From Chloroherpeton thalassium ATCC 35110 (GTDB taxonomy: Bacteria > Bacteroidota > Chlorobiia > Chlorobiales > Chloroherpetonaceae): 64,000 nt of DNA. A program made the position numbers and the translations under genes. The number at the start of each line of letters is the position of its first letter. Position 1 is the first letter of the stretch. The DNA is taken from positions 62,001 through 126,000 of the forward strand of contig NC_011026.1 of NCBI RefSeq assembly GCF_000020525.1, in the 5' to 3' direction. This document shows, piece after piece, positions 53,474 to 63,310 of the stretch. The notes under the pieces are model-generated. The model searched no databases. It was not told the DNA's origin and saw nothing but the letters and a program-made list of their open reading frames with translations.

Positions 53474-55411
53474 TTATGGCAAAGAAAGGATCGATTTGTA
53501 AATGTCTTTCTGACTTTTGATTGGGTCTGGAAAAGGCACAATGGCATCATCAATCGCTTTTCTCCAAACGATTTTTCCCTTCAGCACTTTCGACATCCCT
53601 TTTCTTAACACCGTAACGGAAATATCTTTCTTATTTTGATACACCTCCGCTGAAAGAAATTGCCGTAGAAAATCCGCCGAGTTCTCCGCTTTCACCTGGT
53701 TGATGGAAAGGATAATATCATCCGGCTTTAACCCGATTTCTTGCGCCGTTGAACCTTCGGACACATAATCGGCGAAAAACGCGCCTGCCGAATCGGGACT
53801 TGCCGAAAAACCCATGAACGGCTTTTCCGATACGCTGCGATTTAACAACAACCCCGCTTTATAAAGATATTTATCGAAAGGAATCGGCGCGGTGCCCGAT
53901 ATGTACTTTTCATAAAATGCGGAAACATCTGCACCGGATAGCCTGTTGATAATTGTCATCAGCGAATCGTCCTGAAAAGCTTTTCCCGTGTTGCCATATA
54001 TTTTATTCATCGTGAGCATGAGGCTATCGAGCCCAAACCGATTTTTCGTTTGAAGCCGGAGCTCAACATCCAACATCATCGCCACCAGCGTCCCTTTCAC
54101 ATACAGCGGAAGAATTTCGTCTAAGCTTTCGATCGAGGCGATTTCCAAACTTAATTTTTCCAGATTAGCGTCGTAATCATCCTTATCCAATTCCCAATAC
54201 TGATAGCGTTGCAGCAAGTTTGCAAAAAATAGTTCTTTCGGAATCACGCCGGACTTTACTAAAAGCAAGTCGGCGTAGTAGTCCGTGACGCCTTCCACGA
54301 ACCACATATTTTTGGTATGGCACTTGGCCTGATAATCAAACGCCGTAAGTCGGTCGGAGAAAATCTTTTTTGGATTCCACACATGAAAAAACTCATGGCT
54401 TACTGTGCTCGTAATCTGATGCTGCCGAGCTTTTTCCCAATTGAAAAGTGGTAGATGATATGCCGATGCTTGCCGATGCTCCAACGCACCGTACATTTCT
54501 GAATATCGCATTGGCGTTAGGTGATGAATAAATATGTATTTTTCGTAAGGCAACTCTTTATAAAAATTATAATGCGCTTGAACAATTTCCTTTGTAACCG
54601 CCAACAGCGAATCAGCTCTAAAAGAAAATCTTTTTTTATAAAGCTCGTTTTTATCAAAAATGGAATTGACGATTTCTAAGGAAGGATCGCGCTTTACCGT
54701 GCTATCGATGAGCAAAATGAGGCTGTGCGGCTTGCCCTGCACAAAGAAATCATGCCGCTCGTATTTTCCTAAAATGAATGGACTATCGACCAGCTCATCA
54801 TAATTTTTTGCAAGGCAAATTTTTGAATTTGGCGAAGTTTCTAATGGCGAGGCAACTTGAAACGAATCGGGCACGGAAAATATCACTTGGCAAGGCAGGG
54901 CTTTTAAACCCCAGATATAACCAAACACATTGGTTGAATTCGCGTAGCCGTAGCGGCCATTGAGAATGGTTTTTTCCGGCCAAAAAAGCTGCGACGACTG
55001 GGTTTCAGCAACCGAGTAGCAAATGCTTTTAATTTCATCGGCATCTTGAAATAGCCAAGAGCCCGTTTCAATTTCTGTTGGGAAAATTTCATCTCCTGAA
55101 GTTGTTATGGCGCGAAGATTTTGCACGTATTTTCCAAACTGAAAAAATTCATACGCGCCCGGCGCCCAGGAAGGCATCGAAAACTTGATTTCATGAGGGA
55201 GAGAAAGATTTTCAACTGAAAGCGAAACACGATAAAGGCCATGCGTTGTGTCGGTGGCGTCAACCTGATAAAGCACTCGCGCGGCAGGCGATGGCTGAAC
55301 CGACGCGGTGCTCGGCGCCGAACTCTGACATCCACTTGCAAAAAACATTAAAATTGCGAAAAATGCGAAAAGCTCCGCTTTGACACGGAAAAAATCTCTA
55401 CCTTTATTCAT
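53474..55411 (-). CDS. M61-family PDZ peptidase, lipoprotein
   Basis: A 645-residue lipoprotein (lipobox LMFFASGCQS, Cys28 from ATG 55411). It has an M61 glycyl-aminopeptidase-type N-terminal beta domain (SMPSWAPGAYEFFQFGKYVQ in parts), the HExxH zinc site in SHEFFHVWNPKKIF, and the M61 end of the catalytic domain with WFVEGVTDYYADLLL, where the third zinc ligand is in the GVT-E-like stretch. A C-terminal PDZ domain follows (GSTAQEIGLKPDDIILSINQ). The enzyme probably works in the periplasm or on the cell surface. The role of M61-PDZ proteins is peptide degradation, by family. Confidence 0.93.
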   Translation of the reverse strand: MNKGRDFFRVKAELFAFFAILMFFASGCQSSAPSTASVQPSPAARVLYQVDATDTTHGLYRVSLSVENLSLPHEIKFSMPSWAPGAYEFFQFGKYVQNLRAITTSGDEIFPTEIETGSWLFQDADEIKSICYSVAETQSSQLFWPEKTILNGRYGYANSTNVFGYIWGLKALPCQVIFSVPDSFQVASPLETSPNSKICLAKNYDELVDSPFILGKYERHDFFVQGKPHSLILLIDSTVKRDPSLEIVNSIFDKNELYKKRFSFRADSLLAVTKEIVQAHYNFYKELPYEKYIFIHHLTPMRYSEMYGALEHRQASAYHLPLFNWEKARQHQITSTVSHEFFHVWNPKKIFSDRLTAFDYQAKCHTKNMWFVEGVTDYYADLLLVKSGVIPKELFFANLLQRYQYWELDKDDYDANLEKLSLEIASIESLDEILPLYVKGTLVAMMLDVELRLQTKNRFGLDSLMLTMNKIYGNTGKAFQDDSLMTIINRLSGADVSAFYEKYISGTAPIPFDKYLYKAGLLLNRSVSEKPFMGFSASPDSAGAFFADYVSEGSTAQEIGLKPDDIILSINQVKAENSADFLRQFLSAEVYQNKKDISVTVLRKGMSKVLKGKIVWRKAIDDAIVPFPDPIKSQKDIYKSILSLP

Positions 55412-55508
55412 GATGCGCTTTTCTCGAACTTCTTTTGAAATTAAAATTGGCAAAAGGAAGCGCAATATTATGACTATGCGTTCTTTTTAAAAAGAAAACT
55501 TTTGAAAA

Positions 55509-56264
55509 ATGCTTGCAAAACGAATTATCCCTTGCCTTGATGTCAAAAATGGGCGTGTAGTGAAAGGCGTGCAATTTGAAGAATTGCGCGATGCCGGCTC
55601 AATTTTGGAACAAGCAAAATTTTATAATGACGAACTGGCTGACGAGCTTGTTTTTTTAGATATTTCTGCATCGATCGAGTCGCGGCGAACGACGCTGGAA
55701 GAAGTGCTGAAGGTTTCGGAACAGGTGTTTATTCCCCTGACGGTTGGCGGCGGCATTAATTCCGTTGAACGCGCGCGCGAAGCGTTTTTGCACGGCGCCG
55801 ACAAAGTTTCCGTGAATACCTCAGCCGTCAAAGAGCCAACACTGATTTCCGAACTGGCAGAACGATTCGGCTCGCAGGCGGTTGTCGTTGCCATTGATAT
55901 CAAAAATGTTGGAAGCCATTATGAGGTTTTCACGCATTCGGGCAAAACGCCAACCGGCCTCGATACGTTGGAATGGGCGCACAAAGTGGTTGAACTCGGC
56001 GCCGGTGAAATTCTTTTGACCAGCATGGACAGAGACGGCACACAAAAAGGCTACGACAATGTGATTTTGAAGGAAATTTCCACTTCCGTTGGCGTTCCTG
56101 TAATTGCATCGGGTGGCGCTGGGAATTTGCAGCATCTTTACGAAGGCTTTTCCATCGGCATGGCCGATGCGGCGCTGGCCGCCTCGATTTTCCATTTTCG
56201 CCAGCATTCGGTTCGTGAGGCAAAAGCATTTTTGCAAGAAAAAGGCATTGCGATTCGACTATAA
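55509..56264 (+). CDS. hisF: Imidazole glycerol phosphate synthase subunit HisF
   Basis: A 251-residue (beta/alpha)8 cyclase that, with HisH, forms IGP and AICAR in histidine biosynthesis. The start [20 protein letters not shown] contains the catalytic Asp (Asp11, in CLDV), the second catalytic Asp is in [15 protein letters not shown] (about residue 176-180), and the phosphate-binding [10 protein letters not shown] and the first half-barrel loop [10 protein letters not shown] are clear. HisH and other his genes are not adjacent, so the pathway is scattered. A hairpin at 56324-56353 follows. Confidence 0.97.
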   Translation: MLAKRIIPCLDVKNGRVVKGVQFEELRDAGSILEQAKFYNDELADELVFLDISASIESRRTTLEEVLKVSEQVFIPLTVGGGINSVERAREAFLHGADKVSVNTSAVKEPTLISELAERFGSQAVVVAIDIKNVGSHYEVFTHSGKTPTGLDTLEWAHKVVELGAGEILLTSMDRDGTQKGYDNVILKEISTSVGVPVIASGGAGNLQHLYEGFSIGMADAALAASIFHFRQHSVREAKAFLQEKGIAIRL

Positions 56265-56323
56265 AACAAAACGCTTGCTTTTAAATCAGACATGGATCAC
56301 ATAGACCATTTTTCCCAAACGAT

Positions 56324-56353
56324 ATAGAGACGCACTGGCGCGTCTCTATTATT
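56324..56353 (+). terminator. Hairpin with TAGAGAC arms downstream of hisF
   Basis: ATAGAGACGC (56324-56333) and GCGTCTCTAT (56340-56349) form a perfect 10-bp stem with a 6-base loop, followed by a weak TATTATTT tract. The arms resemble those of the hairpin at 11402-11436, so it may also be a dispersed element. Confidence 0.65.
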
Positions 56354-56547
56354 TATGAGAAAAGCCTGTTCTCCTAACGAACTTTCGATAACCCACAAGC
56401 ACGATTTAACTTACGCAATTTCATCGCGTAAATTCACTGCGTTTTGTCAATCAAAGAATCGATTTTTTCGTATCCAAGTAGGAACGTTTTTACAAAAAAA
56501 ATAGACATCTATTTGCAACCTGTTTTTTTCAACCCAACCGAACTTCT

Positions 56548-57687
56548 ATGAGAAAACGATTTACGCTTTTTTTCCTTTTCGCATTATTTGGCTTTTGGGG
56601 TGTGATTTCAGCACAAACCTCAAGCAGTTATTTTCCCGCCGAACAAAACCATGTTTGGTACTACAAGGTTACGCCATTAACTGCCAAAGGGAAAAATGAA
56701 AGCAGCGCTTTTTTAAAGGTCGATTCGCTCAAAGAAACCACGACCACAACGTACCAGGGAAAATCTGCAAAACGCTTGCTTAGCGCCTATGGTCTGCTCA
56801 ACGGCTCGCTCACGACACCATTTCTCGACACCACCTACTTGCATTTTGAAGGCACAAGCGCATGGCAATATTTGAGCGCGCTGCCCTCAACACTCAACAC
56901 CTCGCTTCTTTCAGATACCTTGCAAATGAAAAATGTGCTCGCGTTTCTGGATTCGTTAGAAGGCTGGGGGAATCTCTATCGCTTTGGCGAAAGTGTTTCA
57001 AAAACCTACACCGTTTTTGAAAAGCAAATCCAGGTTGATTTTGAAAACTTCCAATTGCCCGTTCAATTTAAAGTGGCAGGCAAACGCCTACCTGACCAGA
57101 CGCTTTCGCTCGAGGCTGGCGATTTTAACTGCAAGAAATTTGCGATCAGCTTCGGCATCAATTTGATTATTGACTTAGGCATTTTCGGCAAACAGACTGT
57201 TCCGGCCATCACAATTATGGATTCAACTTGGATTGCGCCCAACCATTGGATCGTCAAGCAGCTTTTGCCTACTACCAAAGTCGATTTATCCTCGCTGAAC
57301 ACGCTACTCAAAAGCGCCGGCTTGGATACCTTGCCCGTCACCGCATTTACGATTCCGGGCGAACTTACGGAGCTTATCAACCAGCCGATTTCCAGCACGC
57401 CCGCGCTTGGCACTGTGCCGGTCAGCGCGTTCAGTTTAGATCAAAATTATCCCAATCCGTTCAACCCACAAACCGCCATTCCATTCGAATTGGAAAAGGC
57501 CGGTTTTGTGTCGCTAAAGATCTATGACATTTTAGGCCGCGAAGTTCAACCCCTTGTTGAAAAAAAACTTTCTGCGGGAAAACATCTCGCGTTTTTCAAT
57601 GGCGAAAAACTGCCAAGCGGGCTGTATTTCTACAAACTGATTGCAGGCGGCAAACAAGAAATTCGCAAAATGATGCTTGTCAAATAA
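56548..57687 (+). CDS. Type IX-secreted surface protein
   Basis: A 379-residue protein with a signal peptide (RFTLFFLFALFGFWGVISAQ), an unrecognised beta-rich middle (YFPAEQNHVWYYKVTPL, the NHVWYYK opening also being common in such proteins) and a C-terminal Por sorting domain of about 80 residues: NYPNPFNPQTAIPFELE, VSLKIYDILGREVQPLVE, LPSGLYFYKL and KMMLVK. The type IX system would carry it to the cell surface. The function of the middle domain is unknown. Confidence 0.92.
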   Translation: MRKRFTLFFLFALFGFWGVISAQTSSSYFPAEQNHVWYYKVTPLTAKGKNESSAFLKVDSLKETTTTTYQGKSAKRLLSAYGLLNGSLTTPFLDTTYLHFEGTSAWQYLSALPSTLNTSLLSDTLQMKNVLAFLDSLEGWGNLYRFGESVSKTYTVFEKQIQVDFENFQLPVQFKVAGKRLPDQTLSLEAGDFNCKKFAISFGINLIIDLGIFGKQTVPAITIMDSTWIAPNHWIVKQLLPTTKVDLSSLNTLLKSAGLDTLPVTAFTIPGELTELINQPISSTPALGTVPVSAFSLDQNYPNPFNPQTAIPFELEKAGFVSLKIYDILGREVQPLVEKKLSAGKHLAFFNGEKLPSGLYFYKLIAGGKQEIRKMMLVK

Positions 57688-57702
57688 ATTTAGAATTAGA
57701 AA

Positions 57703-57718
57703 TTTATAGCGCTATAAA
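57703..57718. repeat. 16-base perfect palindrome TTTATAGC/GCTATAAA
   Basis: A loopless palindrome 16 bases after the surface-protein stop, in the AT-rich gap before the DUF1573 gene. It could be an operator-like site or a chance AT-rich symmetry. Confidence 0.35.
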
Positions 57719-57914
57719 ACGTGCAACCAAATTATGAGACCAAACAGTTTTAGAATCATGGACACGACATGGAAATACAAAGAATAAAATCAGTTACTGA
57801 AACCAGTTCAATTCAATACCAAACCAATATTTTATAAATTTTATTGTTTTTTGACGGATTGTTTTACATTTATTTTAAACATTAGAACTAACAGCGATAG
57901 GATTTAAAGATTTT

Positions 57915-58670
57915 ATGAGACACAAAAAGATTTCTTCCGAAAAACAGCCCAGCTTTGCTATGAAAAAGAGACTGATGCCAGTCGCTTTTTACTTCTGTCT
58001 GATCACGCTCATTTCGCCGCTATCTGCGTTGCAAGCTCAGCCCAAATTGAAAGCATCCTCAACGATGGAAAACTTGGGAACACTTTATGATGGCGCTCGC
58101 AAAACGGCAGCATTTACCCTTACAAACGTTGGGAAAGACACATTGAAACTGTTTAAAGTGACAACTTCTTGCGGCTGCACCACGCTCGAAGAAAAACCTG
58201 ACTATATTTTGCCAGGAAAATCTTGGAAAATGGAAGTTGAACTAAATTCAACAGGATTAAAAGGCGAGGTTCAAAAGTCGGTTTCGCTTTTAACTAACGA
58301 GCCAGGCACGGAAAGCACACATCGCTTTAGCTTGAAAGCCAATGTGATTTCCGAATTTGAATTGCTCAATAAACAAGACATCGTGCAACTCGGCGAATTT
58401 ATTCTTGGTGGGCGAGCAAAGCGTTCTGCTGAACTGAAGAACATAACGAATGAAGCTATTTTAATTATGAAAACGCGTTTTGATAACGAGCAGATCGAAG
58501 CCATTGCAGAAAATAAAATCGTTGAGCCGGGCGAAACGCTTGAAGTCACATTTGATTTTTCCATTAGCGAAGTCGGCACATTTACAGATGTCGTGTATTT
58601 AGTCACCAGCAGCATGAACCAACAATATGTTCCGGTGAAGCTAACTTACACGGTGGTTGCACGGCAGTAA
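57915..58670 (+). CDS. DUF1573 exported protein
   Basis: A 251-residue protein with a signal peptide (the more natural start for it may be ATG 57960, MKKRLMPVAFYFCLI) and a DUF1573 Ig-like domain: SSTMENLGTLYDGARKTAAFTLTN, the hallmark TTSCGCTTLEEKPDYILPG, and the PVKLTYTVV end of a second Ig-like part. DUF1573 members are envelope proteins, commonly in Bacteroidetes and Chlorobi; their function is unknown. It is closed by a terminator at 58715-58754. Confidence 0.9.
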   Translation: MRHKKISSEKQPSFAMKKRLMPVAFYFCLITLISPLSALQAQPKLKASSTMENLGTLYDGARKTAAFTLTNVGKDTLKLFKVTTSCGCTTLEEKPDYILPGKSWKMEVELNSTGLKGEVQKSVSLLTNEPGTESTHRFSLKANVISEFELLNKQDIVQLGEFILGGRAKRSAELKNITNEAILIMKTRFDNEQIEAIAENKIVEPGETLEVTFDFSISEVGTFTDVVYLVTSSMNQQYVPVKLTYTVVARQ

Positions 58671-59048
58671 CAAATTGGCTTGAACGCAGTTGCAAAAATG
58701 ACTTTTAGCCCCATAAAAAAAGGGAATTTCAACGAAGGTGAAGTTCCCTTTTTTCGTTATGAGAAAACTTTCCTCTTGCAACTTTCTGCCAACGCTTTCA
58801 GAGATTCTTCATTTTGAAAAGACCTTAGCTCGCACGCTTATTTTGTTGTTTACCAATTAGTTAAATCCTTCAGCTCATCACTTTGCCCCCTATTTTTGGC
58901 ACATAAATAGTTGGGCTTTCATACTATATTTCATCTTTAAAGTTTATCGGCATGTAAGTTGTTGCAATTGGTTTGAATTATTATTTTGAATTGTTTTTCA
59001 TTTTCTCGTTTTCAAACTTAAACGGATAAGAAAGGGACAAACGCAAAT
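58671..59048. other. 378-base gap upstream of the radical SAM gene
   Basis: The 5' part contains the DUF1573 terminator at 58715-58754. The rest is AT-rich, with no small gene that I can support. A purine-rich AAGAAAGGGAC stretch just before the radical SAM start may serve as its ribosome binding site. Confidence 0.5.
58715..58754 (+). terminator. Terminator of the DUF1573 gene
   Basis: An AAAAAAGGGAA-x-TTC arm pairs with GAA-x-TTCCCTTTTTT (one mismatch) around a 9-base loop, giving T6 at its end. It starts about 45 bases after the DUF1573 stop. Confidence 0.85.
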
Positions 59049-60260
59049 ATGCAAGCTGCTGTTGTGGATCATACCGAGGTTTATCGATTGCCTTGGTCAC
59101 TTACGGATAATGCGATTTCATGGTTAGAGCCAACTGCTTTGTGCAATTTGTACTGTGATGGCTGCTATCGTATGAATGAGAAAGACTCTCACAAATCATT
59201 GGACGTTGTCAAGCAGGAGCTGGATACATTTCAAAAACTCAGAAATTCCGACTGTATTTCAATTGCCGGTGGCGATCCGCTGCTGCATCCACAAATTCTT
59301 GACATTGTTGCCGATGTGAAGAGGCGCGGACTCAAGCCAATTGTCAATACAAACGGCAAAGCCCTCACCATGGAATTGCTCAAAGATTTGAAAAAAGCAG
59401 GCGTTTATGGATTTACCTTCCACGTGGATAGCAAGCAAGGACGCGATGGAAAATGGGCGGGAAAAACTGAAATTGAACTAAACGCGCTTCGCCAAGAATA
59501 TGCCGACATGTTGGCCAAAGTGGGCGGCATTAGCTGCTCGTTCAACTCGACGGTTTATGAAGATACCATGCAATACATGCCCGACATGCTCAACTGGGCG
59601 CATCGAAACATCGATATCGTGCATACCATGGTATTTATTGCGTATCGCGAAGTCATCCCAGACATGCCATTTGATTGGTATGCGGGCGGACAAAAAGTAG
59701 ATTGGGATAAAATTTGGTATCATACCGATAGGAAACGCGACATTAACATTAGCGCCTTACACATGTTGCAAAAAGCTCGCGAAACGCATCCCGAGTTTAT
59801 GCCATGCGGCTATTTGAACGGAACAGAAATTCCCGATTCGTTCAAATGGATGCTGAATGTTCGCGTTGGCACGAAAGAGAAGATTTTCGGCTTCATGGGG
59901 CCAAAGTTTATCGAGCTCGTCATGACGGGCTATCATTGGTTTACCGGAAAATATCTCTCTTACGCCTCGCCAAAAGAAACTCGAATTGGAAGAACGGCGC
60001 TGATGTTCCTTTGGATGCTCGACAAAGGGGCGCGAAAAGCCGCCGGGCGCTTTTTCACCAACCCTCTGAATTGGTTTAAGCGCTTACATTTCCAAACCGT
60101 TATGTTTATCCAGCCGGTCGACTTTACCAAGCACGGCGGGCAAAGCATGTGTGATAGCTGCCCAGACATCACCGTTTGGAACGGCCAGCTTGTGTGGTCG
60201 TGCCGACTTGAGGAGTTGAAAAAATACAACACGTTTCTAAAGAGCGTTCCGAAAGACTAA
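59049..60260 (+). CDS. Radical SAM enzyme with C-terminal cysteine motif
   Basis: A 403-residue radical SAM protein. The SAM cluster motif CxxxCxxC is CNLYCDGC (Cys32, 36, 39). ISIAGGDPLLHP is the GGE-like glycine motif and NTNGKALTMELLKDL the next strand and helix. Near the C-terminus MCDSCPDITVWNGQLVWSC has three cysteines that could bind a second cluster. The middle part contains a long region (WYHTDRKRDINISALHML) not typical of simple activases. Substrate unknown. HpnH-like lipid or SPASM-type modification enzymes have similar layouts. It is a single gene with a terminator. Confidence 0.85.
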   Translation: MQAAVVDHTEVYRLPWSLTDNAISWLEPTALCNLYCDGCYRMNEKDSHKSLDVVKQELDTFQKLRNSDCISIAGGDPLLHPQILDIVADVKRRGLKPIVNTNGKALTMELLKDLKKAGVYGFTFHVDSKQGRDGKWAGKTEIELNALRQEYADMLAKVGGISCSFNSTVYEDTMQYMPDMLNWAHRNIDIVHTMVFIAYREVIPDMPFDWYAGGQKVDWDKIWYHTDRKRDINISALHMLQKARETHPEFMPCGYLNGTEIPDSFKWMLNVRVGTKEKIFGFMGPKFIELVMTGYHWFTGKYLSYASPKETRIGRTALMFLWMLDKGARKAAGRFFTNPLNWFKRLHFQTVMFIQPVDFTKHGGQSMCDSCPDITVWNGQLVWSCRLEELKKYNTFLKSVPKD

Positions 60261-60287
60261 ATCGCCAGCTCGCGTTTCTCGAACTTC

Positions 60288-60324
60288 AACAGCCGACGTC
60301 GCAACCCGAAGTCGGCTGTTTTTT
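60288..60324 (+). terminator. Terminator of the radical SAM gene
   Basis: AACAGCCGAC (60288-60297) pairs perfectly with GTCGGCTGTT (60311-60320) around a 13-base loop, followed by T-run. It begins 28 bases after the stop. Confidence 0.9.
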
Positions 60325-60452
60325 CATCGCCAAATAGACCTTGCTATCGACCTATAATTTTTTCGCGAACTTTTTCAGTGCAACAGGCAATCTCTCATGA
60401 GAAACGCCTTGCAAATGTTAAATTAAACTGTGAAAGTTACCCTTAAAACAAG

Positions 60453-60803
60453 ATGAATGGAAATATGACGAATCAACCCGATAGCGAATCAAAACAGCAA
60501 CCGCTTCAAATTAACATCCAGCTCGATCCAGATACAGCACAGGGCATTTATTCCAACATTGCTGTCATCAATCATAGCCCTTCGGAATTTATTTTGGACT
60601 TCACGCGCCTTTTTCCTGGAATGCAATCGGCCAAAGTCCATGCGCGCATTGTGATGACACCGCAGCACGCCAAAATGTTAGCCAAAGCGCTTGAGCAAAA
60701 CATCGCCAAATATGAATCGGATAACGGCGCCATCAAGGTGGACGAGGCTTCTCACTCCGAGCAAATGGGTTTTCACATCGCCAGAAATCTTCAGCAAAAA
60801 TAA
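60453..60803 (+). CDS. DUF3467 protein
   Basis: A 116-residue soluble protein of the DUF3467 family, recognised by GIYSNIAVINHSPSEFILDF and MTPQHAKMLAKALEQNI. The family is found in many bacteria without known role. The first 20 residues are polar and disordered (NQPDSESKQQP). It stands 31 bases upstream of the frataxin gene on the same strand, so the two probably share a transcript. Confidence 0.9.
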   Translation: MNGNMTNQPDSESKQQPLQINIQLDPDTAQGIYSNIAVINHSPSEFILDFTRLFPGMQSAKVHARIVMTPQHAKMLAKALEQNIAKYESDNGAIKVDEASHSEQMGFHIARNLQQK

Positions 60804-60833
60804 TTTCAGTTCAACTTTTTAGCCCAACCAAGC

Positions 60834-61151
60834 ATGACGGAAAAAGAAATCAGAATTTTTCTTGATGAAACATTAGAAGACATTCAAGACAAACTTGACG
60901 CGATGGACGACGATGAGCTTGACTTCGAAACTTCTGATGGCCTCGTTTCTATTGAAACCGAAGACGGCACGAAGTATATTGTCAGCCGCCAATCTGCCAC
61001 AAACCAAATTTGGCTGGCCGAACCCATCAATGGATGGAAATTCAACTTGCAAGATGGAAAATGGATTTCCGATAAAGAAAATCACGAGCTTTATAGCTTT
61101 CTCGAAGCGCTGCTTAGCCAAAAACTTGGAAAGCCCATTCGGTTAAAATAA
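60834..61151 (+). CDS. cyaY: Frataxin CyaY
   Basis: A 105-residue frataxin-like protein that regulates or feeds iron into Fe-S cluster assembly on IscU. The fold is identified by an acidic N-terminal helix ([20 protein letters not shown]), [33 protein letters not shown] and the final [11 protein letters not shown]. The acidic cluster in the first helix is the usual iron-binding surface. Bacterial CyaY is usually about 106 residues, in agreement. Only hscB and the HesB-like protein from the same pathway are in the window. Confidence 0.9.
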
Positions 61152-61199
61152 GCTTCTTGTCAATTTCTGCCTGCCCGGCGACTTAAGAACGTAAATTTT

Positions 61200-63125
61200 A
61201 TGCGGCTGATTCTTTGGACTTTTTCCTTGCTATTTTTTCTTTTCAACGCGCGGGTTTCCTATTCCCAAACGGATGCTGCGCGACGCCCGATTCCTTATCC
61301 CGTGCGTTATTCAAATGCGTTCAAAGAAGCTGTGCATCATCAAACGCGAACGCTGAACGGCGCGCCGGGCAAGGCTTATTGGTCAAATCCGACTCGCTAC
61401 ACACTCCATGCGCTGCTTTCCCCTGAAACCAAAATGCTACAAGGCCAAGCCACCATTTCTTACACCAATCAATCGCCTGATACGCTTAGCCAATTGGTGG
61501 TGCAGCTTCGGCAAAACCTTCACAAAGAAGGCGCTATTCGCAATCGTGAAGTGGAAACTACGGACGGAATGCAGCTTTCGAAAGTTATGGTCAATGGGCA
61601 GCATTACATGGAACGACGCCTTCGCTCGCGAACTGGCTATAAAGTTCAAGGCACGCTGATGTATATCAGCCTCTATCAGGATTTATATCCTGGCGAAACG
61701 GCAGAGCTTGCGTTCAGCTGGAATTTTCAAATTCCTGATGGTGACTCGCCGCGTATGGGGCAAGATGGCGAAGTTTTTTTTCTGGGTTATTGGTATCCGC
61801 AAATGGCCGTTTATGATGACATTCAAGGCTGGAACGACGATCTCTACATGGGCAATGCAGAATTTTACATGGACTACGCCGACTACGATGTAAACATCAC
61901 AGTTCCTGAAGGCTGGCTCATTGCCGCCACTGGCGAGTTGCAAAATCCCGAGGAAGTGCTTTCCACCGAAACGCTCACAAAACTTGAGCAGGCTCGCGAA
62001 AGCGATGAAGTAACCACAATTGTGGATAAAACCGAGCAATTTCCTGGCGTTTCAACGCGCACCAGCGAAAGCGGCTTGCTCACCTGGCACTTTACCGCCG
62101 AAAATGTCCGCGACTTTGCATTTGGCACTTCCGACCGCTACGTGTGGGACGCGATTCCTACAAACATTTCGGGCAAAAAAATCATGGTGCACTCGTTCTA
62201 TCGTTGGGGGACTTCCGCATGGAAACGCGCGGCGGAATTTGCTCGCTATTCGGTGGAGTATCTTTCCAGCCGACTTGTGCCGTATCCCTATCCAAATCTA
62301 TCGGTGGTGGAAGGCATTATCGGCGGCGGCATGGAATACCCAATGATTACGCTGATTGGCGGACGGCGAACCGATTTCACGCTTTTTAGCGTCGTTTTTC
62401 ATGAAATCGCGCACAACTGGTTTCCCATGCTGGTTGGCAGCAACGAAACACAATTTGCTTGGATGGACGAAGGCCTGGTAACTTACTACACCAACGAAGG
62501 CAAAGAGACTTTTTTTACCAACGACATGGTTTGGGAATTCGAAGCGGATCAATACGAAATTTTTTCCGAAACGGATACCGAAATTGAGCCGATGCGCCAC
62601 GCCGACTTGTTTCCAATTTCAGGCATTGCGCGCCGCGTTGGTTGCTACAATAAACCCGCACTGGCACTTCGCGCCCTTCAAGGCGTGTTTGGATATCAAT
62701 TGTTTAACAACGCCATGCGATTATATATCGATCGTTGGACAAACAAGCACCCGCAGCCATTTGATTTTTTCAATACGTTTGAGCAAGTAACGGGAAAAAA
62801 TCTCGATTGGTTTTGGACCAGCTTTTTCTACGAGACTTGGCCGCTCGATCAAGCCATTTCAGAAGTGAAAATCGAAAACGGCCAAACCACCGTTTTCATT
62901 GAGGATTTGGGACTGTTACCGATGCCCGTGCTTGTTTGCGCCACGCTTCAGGATAGCTCCCTGCTTGAAAAAGAAATTCCCGTTGAACACTGGCTACAAG
63001 GCAACCGCACAGCCGAAATTACATTTGAGAGCAACAAAGTGAAAAAAGTAGACCTTGACCCACAGCATTTTTTCCCCGACATTAATAGGAAAAATAATTC
63101 ATGGTCGTTGGAAAGCGCGCCTTAA
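61200..63125 (+). CDS. M1-family metallopeptidase
   Basis: A 641-residue secreted zinc aminopeptidase-like enzyme. A signal peptide (LILWTFSLLFFLFNARVSYSQ) is followed by the M1 N-terminal beta domain (YTLHALLSPETKMLQGQATISYTNQS in parts), the GxMEN-type motif as GGGMEYPM, and the zinc site HEIAHNW (about residue 401) with the third ligand 18 residues later in MDEGL. A C-terminal extension (about 190 residues after the catalytic domain) contains helices and an Ig-like end. The substrate is probably peptides in the periplasm or at the surface. Confidence 0.93.
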   Translation: MRLILWTFSLLFFLFNARVSYSQTDAARRPIPYPVRYSNAFKEAVHHQTRTLNGAPGKAYWSNPTRYTLHALLSPETKMLQGQATISYTNQSPDTLSQLVVQLRQNLHKEGAIRNREVETTDGMQLSKVMVNGQHYMERRLRSRTGYKVQGTLMYISLYQDLYPGETAELAFSWNFQIPDGDSPRMGQDGEVFFLGYWYPQMAVYDDIQGWNDDLYMGNAEFYMDYADYDVNITVPEGWLIAATGELQNPEEVLSTETLTKLEQARESDEVTTIVDKTEQFPGVSTRTSESGLLTWHFTAENVRDFAFGTSDRYVWDAIPTNISGKKIMVHSFYRWGTSAWKRAAEFARYSVEYLSSRLVPYPYPNLSVVEGIIGGGMEYPMITLIGGRRTDFTLFSVVFHEIAHNWFPMLVGSNETQFAWMDEGLVTYYTNEGKETFFTNDMVWEFEADQYEIFSETDTEIEPMRHADLFPISGIARRVGCYNKPALALRALQGVFGYQLFNNAMRLYIDRWTNKHPQPFDFFNTFEQVTGKNLDWFWTSFFYETWPLDQAISEVKIENGQTTVFIEDLGLLPMPVLVCATLQDSSLLEKEIPVEHWLQGNRTAEITFESNKVKKVDLDPQHFFPDINRKNNSWSLESAP

Positions 63126-63310
63126 CCAAAAGGCGATTCAATTACCAGGAAAAAATTCAAGAAACGCGATCAAATAAAATTCATTGCAAAAAATGAGATA
63201 ACAGCCTTTTCTACAATCCAATTAACCGACGAAGCGGTATTTTTTCAACGAACAAAGTAAACGCACGTAGCAAGCATAACTGAGCTTGCAACCATAAAAA
63301 TGACTCTGCG

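Noticed and set aside
63126-63310. Cobalamin riboswitch upstream of cobT
   Set aside because: I could not find the conserved B12-box core or paired elements in these 185 bases.
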